Of a DNA stretch of 64,000 bases, positions 1-7,626 are shown piece after piece. The translations under genes were made by a program, and so were the position numbers. A model generated the notes under the pieces. The model had not been told where the DNA came from and did no database searches. It was given only the letters and a program-made list of their open reading frames with translations. Source of the stretch: Flavobacteriales bacterium UBA1494 (GTDB taxonomy: Bacteria > Bacteroidota > Bacteroidia > Flavobacteriales_E > Vicingaceae); contig CAJJAT010000009.1 in assembly GCA_905182175.1 (NCBI GenBank), positions 107,607-171,606 of the forward strand, read 5' to 3'. The number at the start of each line of letters is the position of its first letter. Positions within the stretch are counted from its first letter, which is position 1.

Positions 1-1099
1 TTTCATGTTGTTTCCTGCGTTCCAACATATAATATTTTGCATTTCGTTCTGACAGTTCTAACAATTTTCTCTTGTCTCCTCGCTGAGGCTGGTGAAATTG
101 CAACCCTTCCATTTCAAACTCAGGAATAAACGGTACTATCATTTCTGTCGAGGTGCTGTTAAAACGAGCTCTCATTTCAGTTATGGCAATTTCTAAAAGT
201 TGACTCTCGCTTTCATCCAATCGCTTTTTTAATTCTAAGGTATGTCCTTGAATAATGGCTCCATTACTAACCTTCATGTAGTTTACGTAAGCAACGTCAT
301 TGTCGGTTAAGAGCGAGAAAACATCAACGTTGTGAATGGTAGGGGAGACAACGGTAGACCTTGATTGAAATTTTTGAAAGGCTTCAAGCTTTGTCTTTAA
401 TACTTGAGCCTCTTCAAAATCGAGTTCCCCCGCGGCTCTTTTTATTGCCTCTCTTAGCTCTGCTTTTACAACGTTTACATTGCCTTTTATAATGTTTCTT
501 ATTTCAGATATGTTATGATCGTATGCTTCTTTTGATTGTAAATTTTCACAAGGGGCTTTGCAATTACCAATATGGTACTCCAAACAAATTTTAAACTTGC
601 CACTGTCGATGTTATCCTTTGTTAGATGATAAGCACAGGTTCTGAGCTTGTAATTTTTTCGTATTAAATCCAGAATAGTATTCATCATGCTCACCGAAGC
701 ATACGGGCCGAAGTATTCAGAGCCATCTTTGATTAAGGCTCGAGTTTTGAAAATTCTAGGAAAAGGTTCATTTTTAATACAAATCCAAGGGTAGGTTTTG
801 TCATCCTTTAACATTACGTTGTAGCGGGGTTGGTGTGTTTTAATGAGATTGTTTTCTAGCAGCAGGGCATCCATCTCTGATTCGGTAAGAATGTACTTAA
901 CGTCTCGTATTTTGCTTACCAACAGACGTATCCTTCCACTTTTGGTATTGTCAGAAACGAAATAAGAGGCTACTCGATTTTTTAGATTTTTAGCTTTTCC
1001 CACGTACAAGAGCTTCTCGTCTTTATCGTAATATTGATAAATTCCGGGTTTCTTTGGAGCAGCCTTTACTTTGTTTGATAATTCTTCAGAAAGTTTCAC
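1..1099 (-). CDS. uvrC: UvrABC excinuclease subunit C, N-terminal part (cut by window edge)
   Basis: This is the nuclease subunit of nucleotide excision repair, which makes both incisions around a UvrB-bound lesion. About 366 of the usual ~600 residues are inside the window; the RNase H-like and HhH parts lie beyond the left edge. The GIY-YIG domain is clear, with GIY at residues 19-21, YVG at 32-34 and the catalytic Arg at 42 (NLKNR), followed by a UVR-type helical segment near residues 190-225. The start must be GTG at 1097-1099: the adjacent ATG is immediately followed by TGA, and the frame is closed just upstream. The gene diverges from the MerR-type regulator. Identification is secure. 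Confidence 0.95.
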   Translation of the reverse strand, partial: MKLSEELSNKVKAAPKKPGIYQYYDKDEKLLYVGKAKNLKNRVASYFVSDNTKSGRIRLLVSKIRDVKYILTESEMDALLLENNLIKTHQPRYNVMLKDDKTYPWICIKNEPFPRIFKTRALIKDGSEYFGPYASVSMMNTILDLIRKNYKLRTCAYHLTKDNIDSGKFKICLEYHIGNCKAPCENLQSKEAYDHNISEIRNIIKGNVNVVKAELREAIKRAAGELDFEEAQVLKTKLEAFQKFQSRSTVVSPTIHNVDVFSLLTDNDVAYVNYMKVSNGAIIQGHTLELKKRLDESESQLLEIAITEMRARFNSTSTEMIVPFIPEFEMEGLQFHQPQRGDKRKLLELSERNAKYYMLERRKQHE

Positions 1100-1256
1100 A
1101 TGGTAAATTTAGAGTCAATCTTTGTTTAATTCGATTAAAAGTATAATTTTTGCTGGTCGAACTATTTCAGAGATGTTGTGTTTAACTCATGACTCAGACC
1201 GAACCTCACAGAATTTTACCCAACCAACTAAGTTTTTAACATTTTGCTCCAAATAT

Positions 1257-2114
1257 ATGGGAAAGTATTCTATCAAAGAATTAGAGAGGTTATCAGGAAT
1301 TAAGGCTCACACCTTAAGAATCTGGGAGAAGCGTTACAACCTTTTTGAGCCTGATAGAACAGAAACTAATATTAGATGCTACTCAGATACTGACTTGAAA
1401 AAGTTATTGAACGTAGCAATGCTTTCAAATCATGGGACAAAGATTTCTAAAATAGTTCTGTTGGATGATATGCAGCTTAAAAAGGCCGTGTCTCAAATTC
1501 AAGACCAAGATGTGGTGAAGCAAAAGCGCATCGACGATCTTATCTTTCCTATGTTACAATTTGATGAAGATGAGATTAATAGGCTATTAGAGTCTTATTA
1601 CACTGAAATGGGAGCGGAACGAACATTCACCGATGTGTTGTATCCATTTATGGAAAAAATCGGAATATTATGGTTGACCGACGAAGTTGATCCGGCTCAA
1701 GAGCACTTTATGACACATCTAATTCGTCAAAAACTATCTGCTGCTATTGATGCCTTGCCAAGTAACTCTGAAAGTTCGAAAAAAGTGATTCTTTTTCTGC
1801 CGGAAGGTGAGTATCATGAATTAGGCTTGTTGTTCTATGCGTATTTGTATAAGAAAAAAGGGGTGAGAGTCTATTACTTTGGCCAATCAGCTCCTATTGA
1901 TCAAATAAAAAAAGCTGCAAGAGTTATTAAACCGAATTGGGTATTAACTTACACAGTAGTTAGCCCACCTGGAGGGTTACAAGGTTTGATAAAGGATTTA
2001 GGAGATTGTACTTCTGATGAGAATTACTTCTTAGTAAACAGTTTTCAGCGGGATGCAAAAATAACATATCCGCCTAATGTTAGGAGAATTACATCGTATG
2101 CAGAGGTAATATAG
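1257..2114 (+). CDS. MerR-family B12-binding transcriptional regulator, CarH/LitR type
   Basis: This is a 285-residue regulator with an N-terminal MerR winged helix (about residues 4-70), a helical bundle and a C-terminal Rossmann cobalamin-binding domain. Three features match CarH-type photoreceptors: Trp139 followed by nine residues and Glu149-His150 (W-x9-EH), and the E-x-H-x-x-G motif at 185-190 with His187 as probable lower cobalt ligand. In that family adenosylcobalamin holds a DNA-bound tetramer in the dark, and light breaks it. I chose the ATG at 1257 because the longer frame from 1122 adds 45 residues with no family match before the canonical MGKYSIKEL start. It lies just upstream of the sigma factor and carotenoid genes, so light-relieved repression is the likely role; that role is inferred. 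Confidence 0.88.
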   Translation: MGKYSIKELERLSGIKAHTLRIWEKRYNLFEPDRTETNIRCYSDTDLKKLLNVAMLSNHGTKISKIVLLDDMQLKKAVSQIQDQDVVKQKRIDDLIFPMLQFDEDEINRLLESYYTEMGAERTFTDVLYPFMEKIGILWLTDEVDPAQEHFMTHLIRQKLSAAIDALPSNSESSKKVILFLPEGEYHELGLLFYAYLYKKKGVRVYYFGQSAPIDQIKKAARVIKPNWVLTYTVVSPPGGLQGLIKDLGDCTSDENYFLVNSFQRDAKITYPPNVRRITSYAEVI

Positions 2115-2125
2115 CTTCTAAAAAA

Positions 2126-2219
2126 ATGTTTTGTTTAAGTTTTTTAACAAAATATTAAACAAAACATTTGTGTGTATTGACATATTGTTTATCTTTGACT
2201 CGAAATAGTTAAACAAAAC
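2126..2219 (+). promoter_or_regulatory. Promoter with two TTGTTTA-N18-TAAACAA inverted repeats
   Basis: Four copies of a 7-bp half-site form two inverted repeats of identical geometry: TTGTTTA at 2131-2137 with TAAACAA at 2156-2162, and TTGTTTA at 2185-2191 with TAAACAA at 2210-2216. Each pair has an 18-bp spacer, and the centres are 54 bp apart. The first pair extends to perfect 13-bp arms (2126-2138 and 2155-2167). A Bacteroidota promoter lies between and over them: TTTG at 2167-2170, a 19-bp spacer and TATCTTTG at 2190-2197, which leaves a leader of about 35 nt before the sigma-factor start. The second repeat overlaps the -7 element, so a bound protein should block transcription. Confidence 0.75.
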
Positions 2220-2240
2220 GTCACTCAAACATACAAAGTT

Positions 2241-2744
2241 ATGACTGCAATAGAATTCAACCAGCAATTAATATCCTTTCAAAACCCATTGAAATATTTC
2301 GCGTTAAAATTAACATCTGATAATGAAGATGCGGAGGATTTACTTCAAGAGACATTCTTAAAAGCACTTAAGTATAAAGATAAATTTCAAGAAGCTACCA
2401 ACTTAAAAGCATGGTTGTATACCATCATGAAGAATACGTTTATCAACAATTACAGAAGAAATGTTCGTAAAAGAACAATCATGGACAATACCGATGATGA
2501 TTATTTTGTGAACTCAACAAAGAAGGTTTCTCCAATAACACCAGATTCTGAATACAATCATAAAGATATATTGAAAACAGTTGATGCATTAAATGATGAG
2601 TGCAGAATTCCGTTTCAAATGCACTTCGATGGATATAAATACAAAGAAATTGCTGATGAATTAAAAATGCCAATTGGAACCGTAAAAAGCCGTATTTTTC
2701 TTGCTAGAAAAAAATTGACCGATGCATTGAGAGACTTCGCATAG
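2241..2744 (+). CDS. ECF-subfamily RNA polymerase sigma factor
   Basis: This is a 167-residue sigma factor with region 2 at about residues 12-75 (including DAEDLLQETFLKA and the -10-binding helix around LKAWLYTIMKN) and a C-terminal region 4 helix-turn-helix at about 110-160 (YKEIADELKMPIGTVKSRI). It directs RNA polymerase to an alternative promoter set. No anti-sigma factor follows; the next gene is crtI, three bases downstream, so activity is probably set by transcription from the repeat-flanked promoter. ECF factors at the head of carotenoid operons are common in Bacteroidota. I infer that it transcribes light or photo-oxidative stress genes. Confidence 0.92.
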   Translation: MTAIEFNQQLISFQNPLKYFALKLTSDNEDAEDLLQETFLKALKYKDKFQEATNLKAWLYTIMKNTFINNYRRNVRKRTIMDNTDDDYFVNSTKKVSPITPDSEYNHKDILKTVDALNDECRIPFQMHFDGYKYKEIADELKMPIGTVKSRIFLARKKLTDALRDFA

Positions 2745-2747
2745 TCA

Positions 2748-4238
2748 ATGAAAAAATATAAATCTGTGACAGAAAATATTATAGTTATAGGATCAGGATT
2801 TTCCTCCTTGGCAGCTGCTACTAGTTTAGCAAGTGAAGGAAAGAAAGTTACAATTCTAGAAAAAAACTCACAAACCGGAGGAAGAGCTAGGCAGTTCACA
2901 ACCTCCGGTTTTACTTTTGATATGGGACCCAGTTGGTATTGGATGCCTGATGTTTTTGAAGCATACTTTGAACGTTTTGGGAAAAAAGTATCTGACTATT
3001 ATGAATTAGTTCGGCTAGATCCGAGTTATCAAGTCGTTTTCGATGACAAAGAATTTGTAGACATCCCTGCTGCCTACGAGGAATTAAAGGCTCTTTTCGA
3101 GAAATACGAAAAGGGAGGTGGTGCTGAATTGGATAAATTCCTAGCAGAAGCGGAGTATAAATATAGAGCTGGAATGGACGAGTTTGTTCACAAGCCTAGT
3201 CAATCTATTCTTGAATTTGTAAAATGGAAAGTAATTTCAGGTGTTTTTAAGCTTCAATTATTTACCTCGATGACTTCTCACATCGCAAAGCACTTTAAAA
3301 ATTCAAAACTGATTGAATTGCTGGAGTTTCCTGTTTTGTTTCTAGGAGCAAAACCACAAGACACTCCCGCATTGTATAGCCTTATGAATTTTGCTGATAT
3401 TAAGTTAGGCACCTGGTATCCAATGGGTGGAATGCACAAAATAGTGGAAGGAATGACCGCTCTCGCCAAAGAAAAAGGGGTAGCGTTTGTGTTAGACTGT
3501 GAGGTTAAAAAACTTGAAGTTAGAAATGGTAAAGTAGCGAAAGCTATTACCACAAAAGGAGACTTCGAAGGGACGCACTTTATTTCAGGTGCGGATTATA
3601 ACCACACCGACAAACATTTGTTGGATCCAGAATTCCATAACTACACTGAAAAGTATTGGGACACGAGAAAAATGGCCCCTTCTAGTTTGCTGTTTTACCT
3701 TGGAGTGAACAAAAAAGTAGAAAAATTAAGACACCATAATCTTTTTTTCGACAAGTCTTTTAATCAACATGCTATTGAAATTTACGACGATCCTCAATGG
3801 CCAAGTAATCCGCTCTTCTATGTTTGCGTGCCTTCATTAACAGACAAAACTGTAGCACCTGAAGGAAAAGAAAATGTATTTATTTTAGTGCCAGTTGCAC
3901 CGGACTTGGAGGACAATGAAGAAACTCGAGAGAAATACTACCACATGGTAATGGACCGATTAGAATCGTTGACCAATCAGAAAATTAGAGATCACGTGAT
4001 TTATAAAAAGTCCTATGCTCATGCAGACTTTAAAGCGGATTACCATGCGTTTAAAGGAAACGCTTATGGCTTGGCAAATACACTAACACAAACTGCTATT
4101 TTAAAGCCCAATCTTAGAAATAAAAAACTAAAAAACTTATTTTATACAGGGCAGTTAACAACTCCCGGCCCTGGGGTGCCTCCTTCACTTATTTCAGGTC
4201 AAGTAGTCGCAAAAGAAGTTTTAAAAACCTTAGCTTAG
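2748..4238 (+). CDS. crtI: Phytoene desaturase
   Basis: This FAD-dependent carotene desaturase converts phytoene to lycopene or a related polyene at the inner membrane. The 496 residues match family length. The N-terminal dinucleotide fold shows G15-x-G17 (IGSGFSSLAAA) with the acidic end of the second strand at Glu38, and the C-terminal CrtI signature near residue 470 reads YTGQLTTPGPGVPPSLISG. The gene is four bases upstream of crtB and three bases after the sigma factor, so the three are almost certainly cotranscribed. No lycopene cyclase or hydroxylase gene is in the window, so the end product cannot be told. Confidence 0.96.
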   Translation: MKKYKSVTENIIVIGSGFSSLAAATSLASEGKKVTILEKNSQTGGRARQFTTSGFTFDMGPSWYWMPDVFEAYFERFGKKVSDYYELVRLDPSYQVVFDDKEFVDIPAAYEELKALFEKYEKGGGAELDKFLAEAEYKYRAGMDEFVHKPSQSILEFVKWKVISGVFKLQLFTSMTSHIAKHFKNSKLIELLEFPVLFLGAKPQDTPALYSLMNFADIKLGTWYPMGGMHKIVEGMTALAKEKGVAFVLDCEVKKLEVRNGKVAKAITTKGDFEGTHFISGADYNHTDKHLLDPEFHNYTEKYWDTRKMAPSSLLFYLGVNKKVEKLRHHNLFFDKSFNQHAIEIYDDPQWPSNPLFYVCVPSLTDKTVAPEGKENVFILVPVAPDLEDNEETREKYYHMVMDRLESLTNQKIRDHVIYKKSYAHADFKADYHAFKGNAYGLANTLTQTAILKPNLRNKKLKNLFYTGQLTTPGPGVPPSLISGQVVAKEVLKTLA

Positions 4239-4242
4239 ACAT

Positions 4243-5079
4243 ATGGAAGCTTTGTATCAAGAGGCATCTTTACTTTCGAGTAAAGTTGTAACCAACTGTT
4301 ATAGTACCTCATTTTCAATGGGCATTAACGCGTTGGGCAAAGAAATTCATGATCCAATCTATGCTGTTTATGGTTTCGTTCGTTTAGCAGATGAGATCGT
4401 GGACACCTTTCATCAACAAGACAAAAAAACATTACTAGATGAGTTTGTAAATGAAACTCATCTTGCTATAGAAAGAAAATTAAGTTTAAATCCTGTTTTG
4501 CATTCTTTTCAATGGGCGGTTAATAAGTACAACATTGAACGGGAATTAATTGATGCTTTTATAAAGAGCATGGAATGGGATTTAACTAAAATTGGCTACA
4601 ACCGTTCAGAATATGAAGAATACATTTATGGTTCAGCAGAGGTCGTTGGACTGATGTGTTTACGAGTTTTTTGTAGAGGTGACGAAAAGCAATATCAGGA
4701 ATTAAAATATGCCGCAAAACGCTTAGGTGCAGCTTTCCAGAAAATTAACTTTTTGCGGGACTTAAAAGATGATTTCGATGACAAGGGAAGAACGTATTTT
4801 CCTGATGTGACAATAGAAAGTTTTAACGACAAACAAAAGCAAGAAATTGAAGCGGATATCCTGAAAGATTTTCAAGACGGTTATGAAGGAATTAAAGGCC
4901 TACCGAAAAACTCGAAATTTGGAGTTTATACAGCTTACAGGTATTACCTCGCTCTTTTTGAAAAAATCAAAGGCATTAAAGCTGACAGAATTCGCAGCGA
5001 AAGAATTCGAATAACCGACGGAAAGAAGTATGCGATTTTAGCGCAGTGTTTTTTAAAGGACAAAGCAGGCATGCTTTAG
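4243..5079 (+). CDS. crtB: Phytoene synthase
   Basis: This enzyme condenses two geranylgeranyl diphosphates head to head into phytoene, the first committed step to C40 carotenoids. The 278 residues fit the squalene/phytoene synthase family. Both Mg-diphosphate binding motifs are visible: D50-E-I-V-D54 in RLADEIVD and D173-L-K-D-D177 in LRDLKDDFDD. It follows crtI by four bases. A large imperfect hairpin begins at its stop codon and separates it from the SDR gene. Confidence 0.95.
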   Translation: MEALYQEASLLSSKVVTNCYSTSFSMGINALGKEIHDPIYAVYGFVRLADEIVDTFHQQDKKTLLDEFVNETHLAIERKLSLNPVLHSFQWAVNKYNIERELIDAFIKSMEWDLTKIGYNRSEYEEYIYGSAEVVGLMCLRVFCRGDEKQYQELKYAAKRLGAAFQKINFLRDLKDDFDDKGRTYFPDVTIESFNDKQKQEIEADILKDFQDGYEGIKGLPKNSKFGVYTAYRYYLALFEKIKGIKADRIRSERIRITDGKKYAILAQCFLKDKAGML

Positions 5080-5119
5080 GTGATTCCAAATAATAACTCA
5101 AACATTATTTGAAACACCT
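5078..5119 (+). other. Intercistronic hairpin between crtB and the SDR gene
   Basis: The segment folds into a long imperfect stem. Exact arms CAAATAAT (5087-5094) and ATTATTTG (5104-5111) enclose a 9-nt loop, and outer bases AGGTG and CACCT extend the pairing with one mismatch and one bulge. No U-tract follows, so a Rho-independent terminator is unlikely. It may stabilise the crtI-crtB part of the message or mark a processing point. Confidence 0.45.
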
Positions 5120-5142
5120 TGTTTCATTGAAAAAACAGAACC

Positions 5143-5832
5143 ATGGAAAAAAATATTTTAATTATCGGTGGCAGTTCAGGTATTGGAGAGGCTTTAGCCA
5201 ATCAGCTAAATGACGGATCCAATCAATTGTATTTGGCGTCGAGATCAGAGAGCGAAGTAACTGGAGAAAAAGTACATTACCAGCATATTGATGTGTTAGA
5301 AGATTTCCAGTTAGACCTACCCGAACAATTGGATGCCGTAGTATATTGTCCTGGGTCAATTAATTTGAAGCCTTTTCATAGGTTGAAAGAAGAAGATTTT
5401 TTAGCTGACTTTAAGGTGAACCACATTGGCGCAGTTAAAGTAATTCAGCAATCATTGAAAGCGCTTAAGAAATCAGAGAATGCCTCTATCGTACTTTTTA
5501 GTACCGTGGCTGTTCAAACCGGATTAAGCTTTCACTCAAGTGTAGCTTCAGCGAAAGGAGCTATTGAAGGATTGGGAAAAGCGTTGGCTGCTGAATTAGC
5601 TCCAACAATCAGAGTAAATGTTATTGCTCCTTCATTAACAGATACTCCTTTGGCTGAGCGACTATTATCTAGTGACGACAAAAAGAAAGCCAATGCTGAC
5701 AGACACCCTTTAAAATCTATTGGAACTGCTGAAGATATGGCAAATACCGCTCGTTTTCTACTCGGTGACGACTCTCGTTGGATGACAGGCCAAGTAATTG
5801 CCGTTGATGGTGGAATGGGAAGTTTGCGATAA
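5143..5832 (+). CDS. Atypical short-chain dehydrogenase/reductase of the photolyase locus
   Basis: This 229-residue protein has a classical SDR Rossmann fold: the cofactor motif GGSSGIGEA begins near residue 8, and the C-terminal motif is VDGGMG. The active site is unusual. Where the YxxxK motif is expected the sequence reads FHSSVASAKGA, so Lys138 is kept but Val134 replaces the catalytic Tyr. From memory, SDRs beside photolyases in other bacteria also lack this Tyr, so it may be a family trait. Its stop overlaps the photolyase start by one base, which implies translational coupling. The substrate is unknown and may not be reduced by the usual mechanism. Confidence 0.85.
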   Translation: MEKNILIIGGSSGIGEALANQLNDGSNQLYLASRSESEVTGEKVHYQHIDVLEDFQLDLPEQLDAVVYCPGSINLKPFHRLKEEDFLADFKVNHIGAVKVIQQSLKALKKSENASIVLFSTVAVQTGLSFHSSVASAKGAIEGLGKALAAELAPTIRVNVIAPSLTDTPLAERLLSSDDKKKANADRHPLKSIGTAEDMANTARFLLGDDSRWMTGQVIAVDGGMGSLR

Positions 5833-7139
5833 TGGGTAAACAAAAAGTCAGTATTTTTTGGTTTCGGAGAGACTTGCGATTAGACGATAATCGTGGATTG
5901 TATAAGGCTTTACGAGGGGAGTTCCCGATATTCCCGATTTTTATATTTGATAAACATATCTTGAATGATTTATTGGATAAAAAAGATGCTAGAGTTTCGT
6001 TTCTACATCAAGAGTTGAGTGAAATAAATGGAGAGTTAGAATCCAAAGGTGGGCGTTTGAATACCTTTTACTCTACTCCCGAAGAGAGCTTTAAAGCGTT
6101 GCTTAATCAATACGACGTTCAAGAAGTGCATGCCAATAGAGATTACGAACCATACGCTACTGCAAGAGACGAGAAAGTAAAGGAAGTCCTAGGTCGTAAT
6201 GTTCAATTTATTACGCACAAAGATCAAGTCATTTTTGAAAGTAACGAGGTGCTGAAAGACAATGGAACTCCTTATTTGATGTACACTCCTTACAGTAAAA
6301 AGTGGTTGTCTAAAGTGACGGGAAAAGACTATGAATCTTATCCTTCAGCTTTAGAGTCTAACAATTGGATCAAAACCAGTTTTAAGAATATTATTTCTTT
6401 AGAAGAAATGGGTTTTGAGCAGACTGAAATAAAATTGCCTAGCAAAAAGTTAAAAACTGAAACTGTTGATAAATACGCCGATGAAAGGAATTTTCCTGCA
6501 AGAGACAGTACTTCACACCTAGGATTGCATTACAGATTTGGAACGGTAAGTATACGAAAAATGGCTAAAAAGGCATCTAAAAGCGAGGAGAATACCTACT
6601 TAAAAGAGCTGATTTGGAGAGAGTTTTTTATGACAATTCTCCATCATTTTCCAAGGGTGGTAGAAAACAATTACAGTAAAAAATACGATGGAATTGAATG
6701 GAGAAATAACGAAGAGGAGTTTGAAAAGTGGAAGACTGGCAATACAGGTTATCCGTTAGTGGATGCCGGCATGCGAGAGCTTAATCAAACAGGGTTTATG
6801 CACAACAGAGTGCGCATGTTAGTGGCTAGTTTTTTAACGAAGCATTTATTGATTGATTGGAAATGGGGTGAAGCGTATTTTGCAGAAAAGCTATTGGATT
6901 TTGATCTATCTTCTAATAATGGGAACTGGCAGTGGTCCGCTGGAACAGGAGTTGATGCTCAGCCTTATTTTAGAGTATTTAACCCAACGACACAAATCGA
7001 GAAGTTTGATAAGGACAGAATTTACATTAGAAAGTGGGTGCCAGAATTTGGAACAGAACGTTATCCAAAGGAAATGGTAGAGCACAAAATGGCTCGCGAA
7101 AGAGCGATTGCTGAATTTAAAAGAGCAGTGAACCTCTAG
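5832..7139 (+). CDS. Cryptochrome/DNA photolyase family protein
   Basis: This 435-residue flavoprotein has the N-terminal alpha/beta antenna domain (VSIFWFRRDLRLDDN near residue 6) and the C-terminal helical FAD domain (LKELIWREFF, GNWQWSAGTGVDAQPYFR, RVFNPTTQ). The family repairs UV pyrimidine dimers with blue light energy or acts as a photoreceptor. The length and the GNWQW and FNPTTQ motifs fit a class I CPD-type photolyase best, but a signalling cryptochrome cannot be excluded. It overlaps the SDR gene by one base and sits in the light-regulated block, consistent with co-induction of pigment and repair. Confidence 0.92.
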   Translation: MGKQKVSIFWFRRDLRLDDNRGLYKALRGEFPIFPIFIFDKHILNDLLDKKDARVSFLHQELSEINGELESKGGRLNTFYSTPEESFKALLNQYDVQEVHANRDYEPYATARDEKVKEVLGRNVQFITHKDQVIFESNEVLKDNGTPYLMYTPYSKKWLSKVTGKDYESYPSALESNNWIKTSFKNIISLEEMGFEQTEIKLPSKKLKTETVDKYADERNFPARDSTSHLGLHYRFGTVSIRKMAKKASKSEENTYLKELIWREFFMTILHHFPRVVENNYSKKYDGIEWRNNEEEFEKWKTGNTGYPLVDAGMRELNQTGFMHNRVRMLVASFLTKHLLIDWKWGEAYFAEKLLDFDLSSNNGNWQWSAGTGVDAQPYFRVFNPTTQIEKFDKDRIYIRKWVPEFGTERYPKEMVEHKMARERAIAEFKRAVNL

Positions 7140-7626
7140 CAGACAAAACCAAAAAGTTCTTTCGTTTTTTCTGTGTGGAATCTAATATCTTTTTTGGCCC
7201 ACCATGAGTGATAATTTGTTCAACCATTTAGACTAAAAAGGCCAACAGAACTTTGTTATTTTGGCATTCCGTTATCGGCATTAAAATGACCCTGATGGTG
7301 TAATGTCTTTCACGTACCAATCCGTCTTTCCTTGATAAAAATTCATGTATTTTATCTGGGAGATGTCGGTGGGTTCACTTATTCTATTGCCTAGCGATGG
7401 ACTTGGGTTTTTAGTAATGATTTAATTGTATAAAATTTGTGCTTTTAAAAATTGAGAAGTATAATGGGGTCTCAATATTTTAAAGAGGTGTTTCTTAGAC
7501 ATTATTTGAGGCAGAGAAGAAATTTCACGTTTATTTTACGGATATTGGAAGTTGAATCATTTGTTTTAAACAGGGCGGAATCTAAATTTTAGACCTAACA
7601 ATTTAGCGTTAATTTGTTTTATTAAT
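7140..7626. other. 487-bp intergenic region with a possible small gene remnant
   Basis: No intact gene is visible. On the minus strand an open stretch at 7281-7421 encodes 46 residues containing YMNFYQGKTDWYVKDITPSG, which reads like real protein but has no convincing start and is closed by a stop upstream, so it may be the last trace of a lost gene. Near the right end are TTGTTTTAAACAG at 7561-7573 and a 13-bp palindrome at 7581-7593, possible control sites for the downstream gene. Confidence 0.3.

Noticed and set aside
1122..1256. Upstream extension of the MerR-type gene
   Set aside because: The 45 extra residues have no match to the family, and the canonical helix-turn-helix start follows the ATG at 1257.
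7581..7593. Palindrome TCTAAATTTTAGA resembling the metal-type sites at 39.6 and 40.5 kb
   Set aside because: The half-sites are in the opposite order (TCTAAA then TTTAGA), so it is not the same operator.
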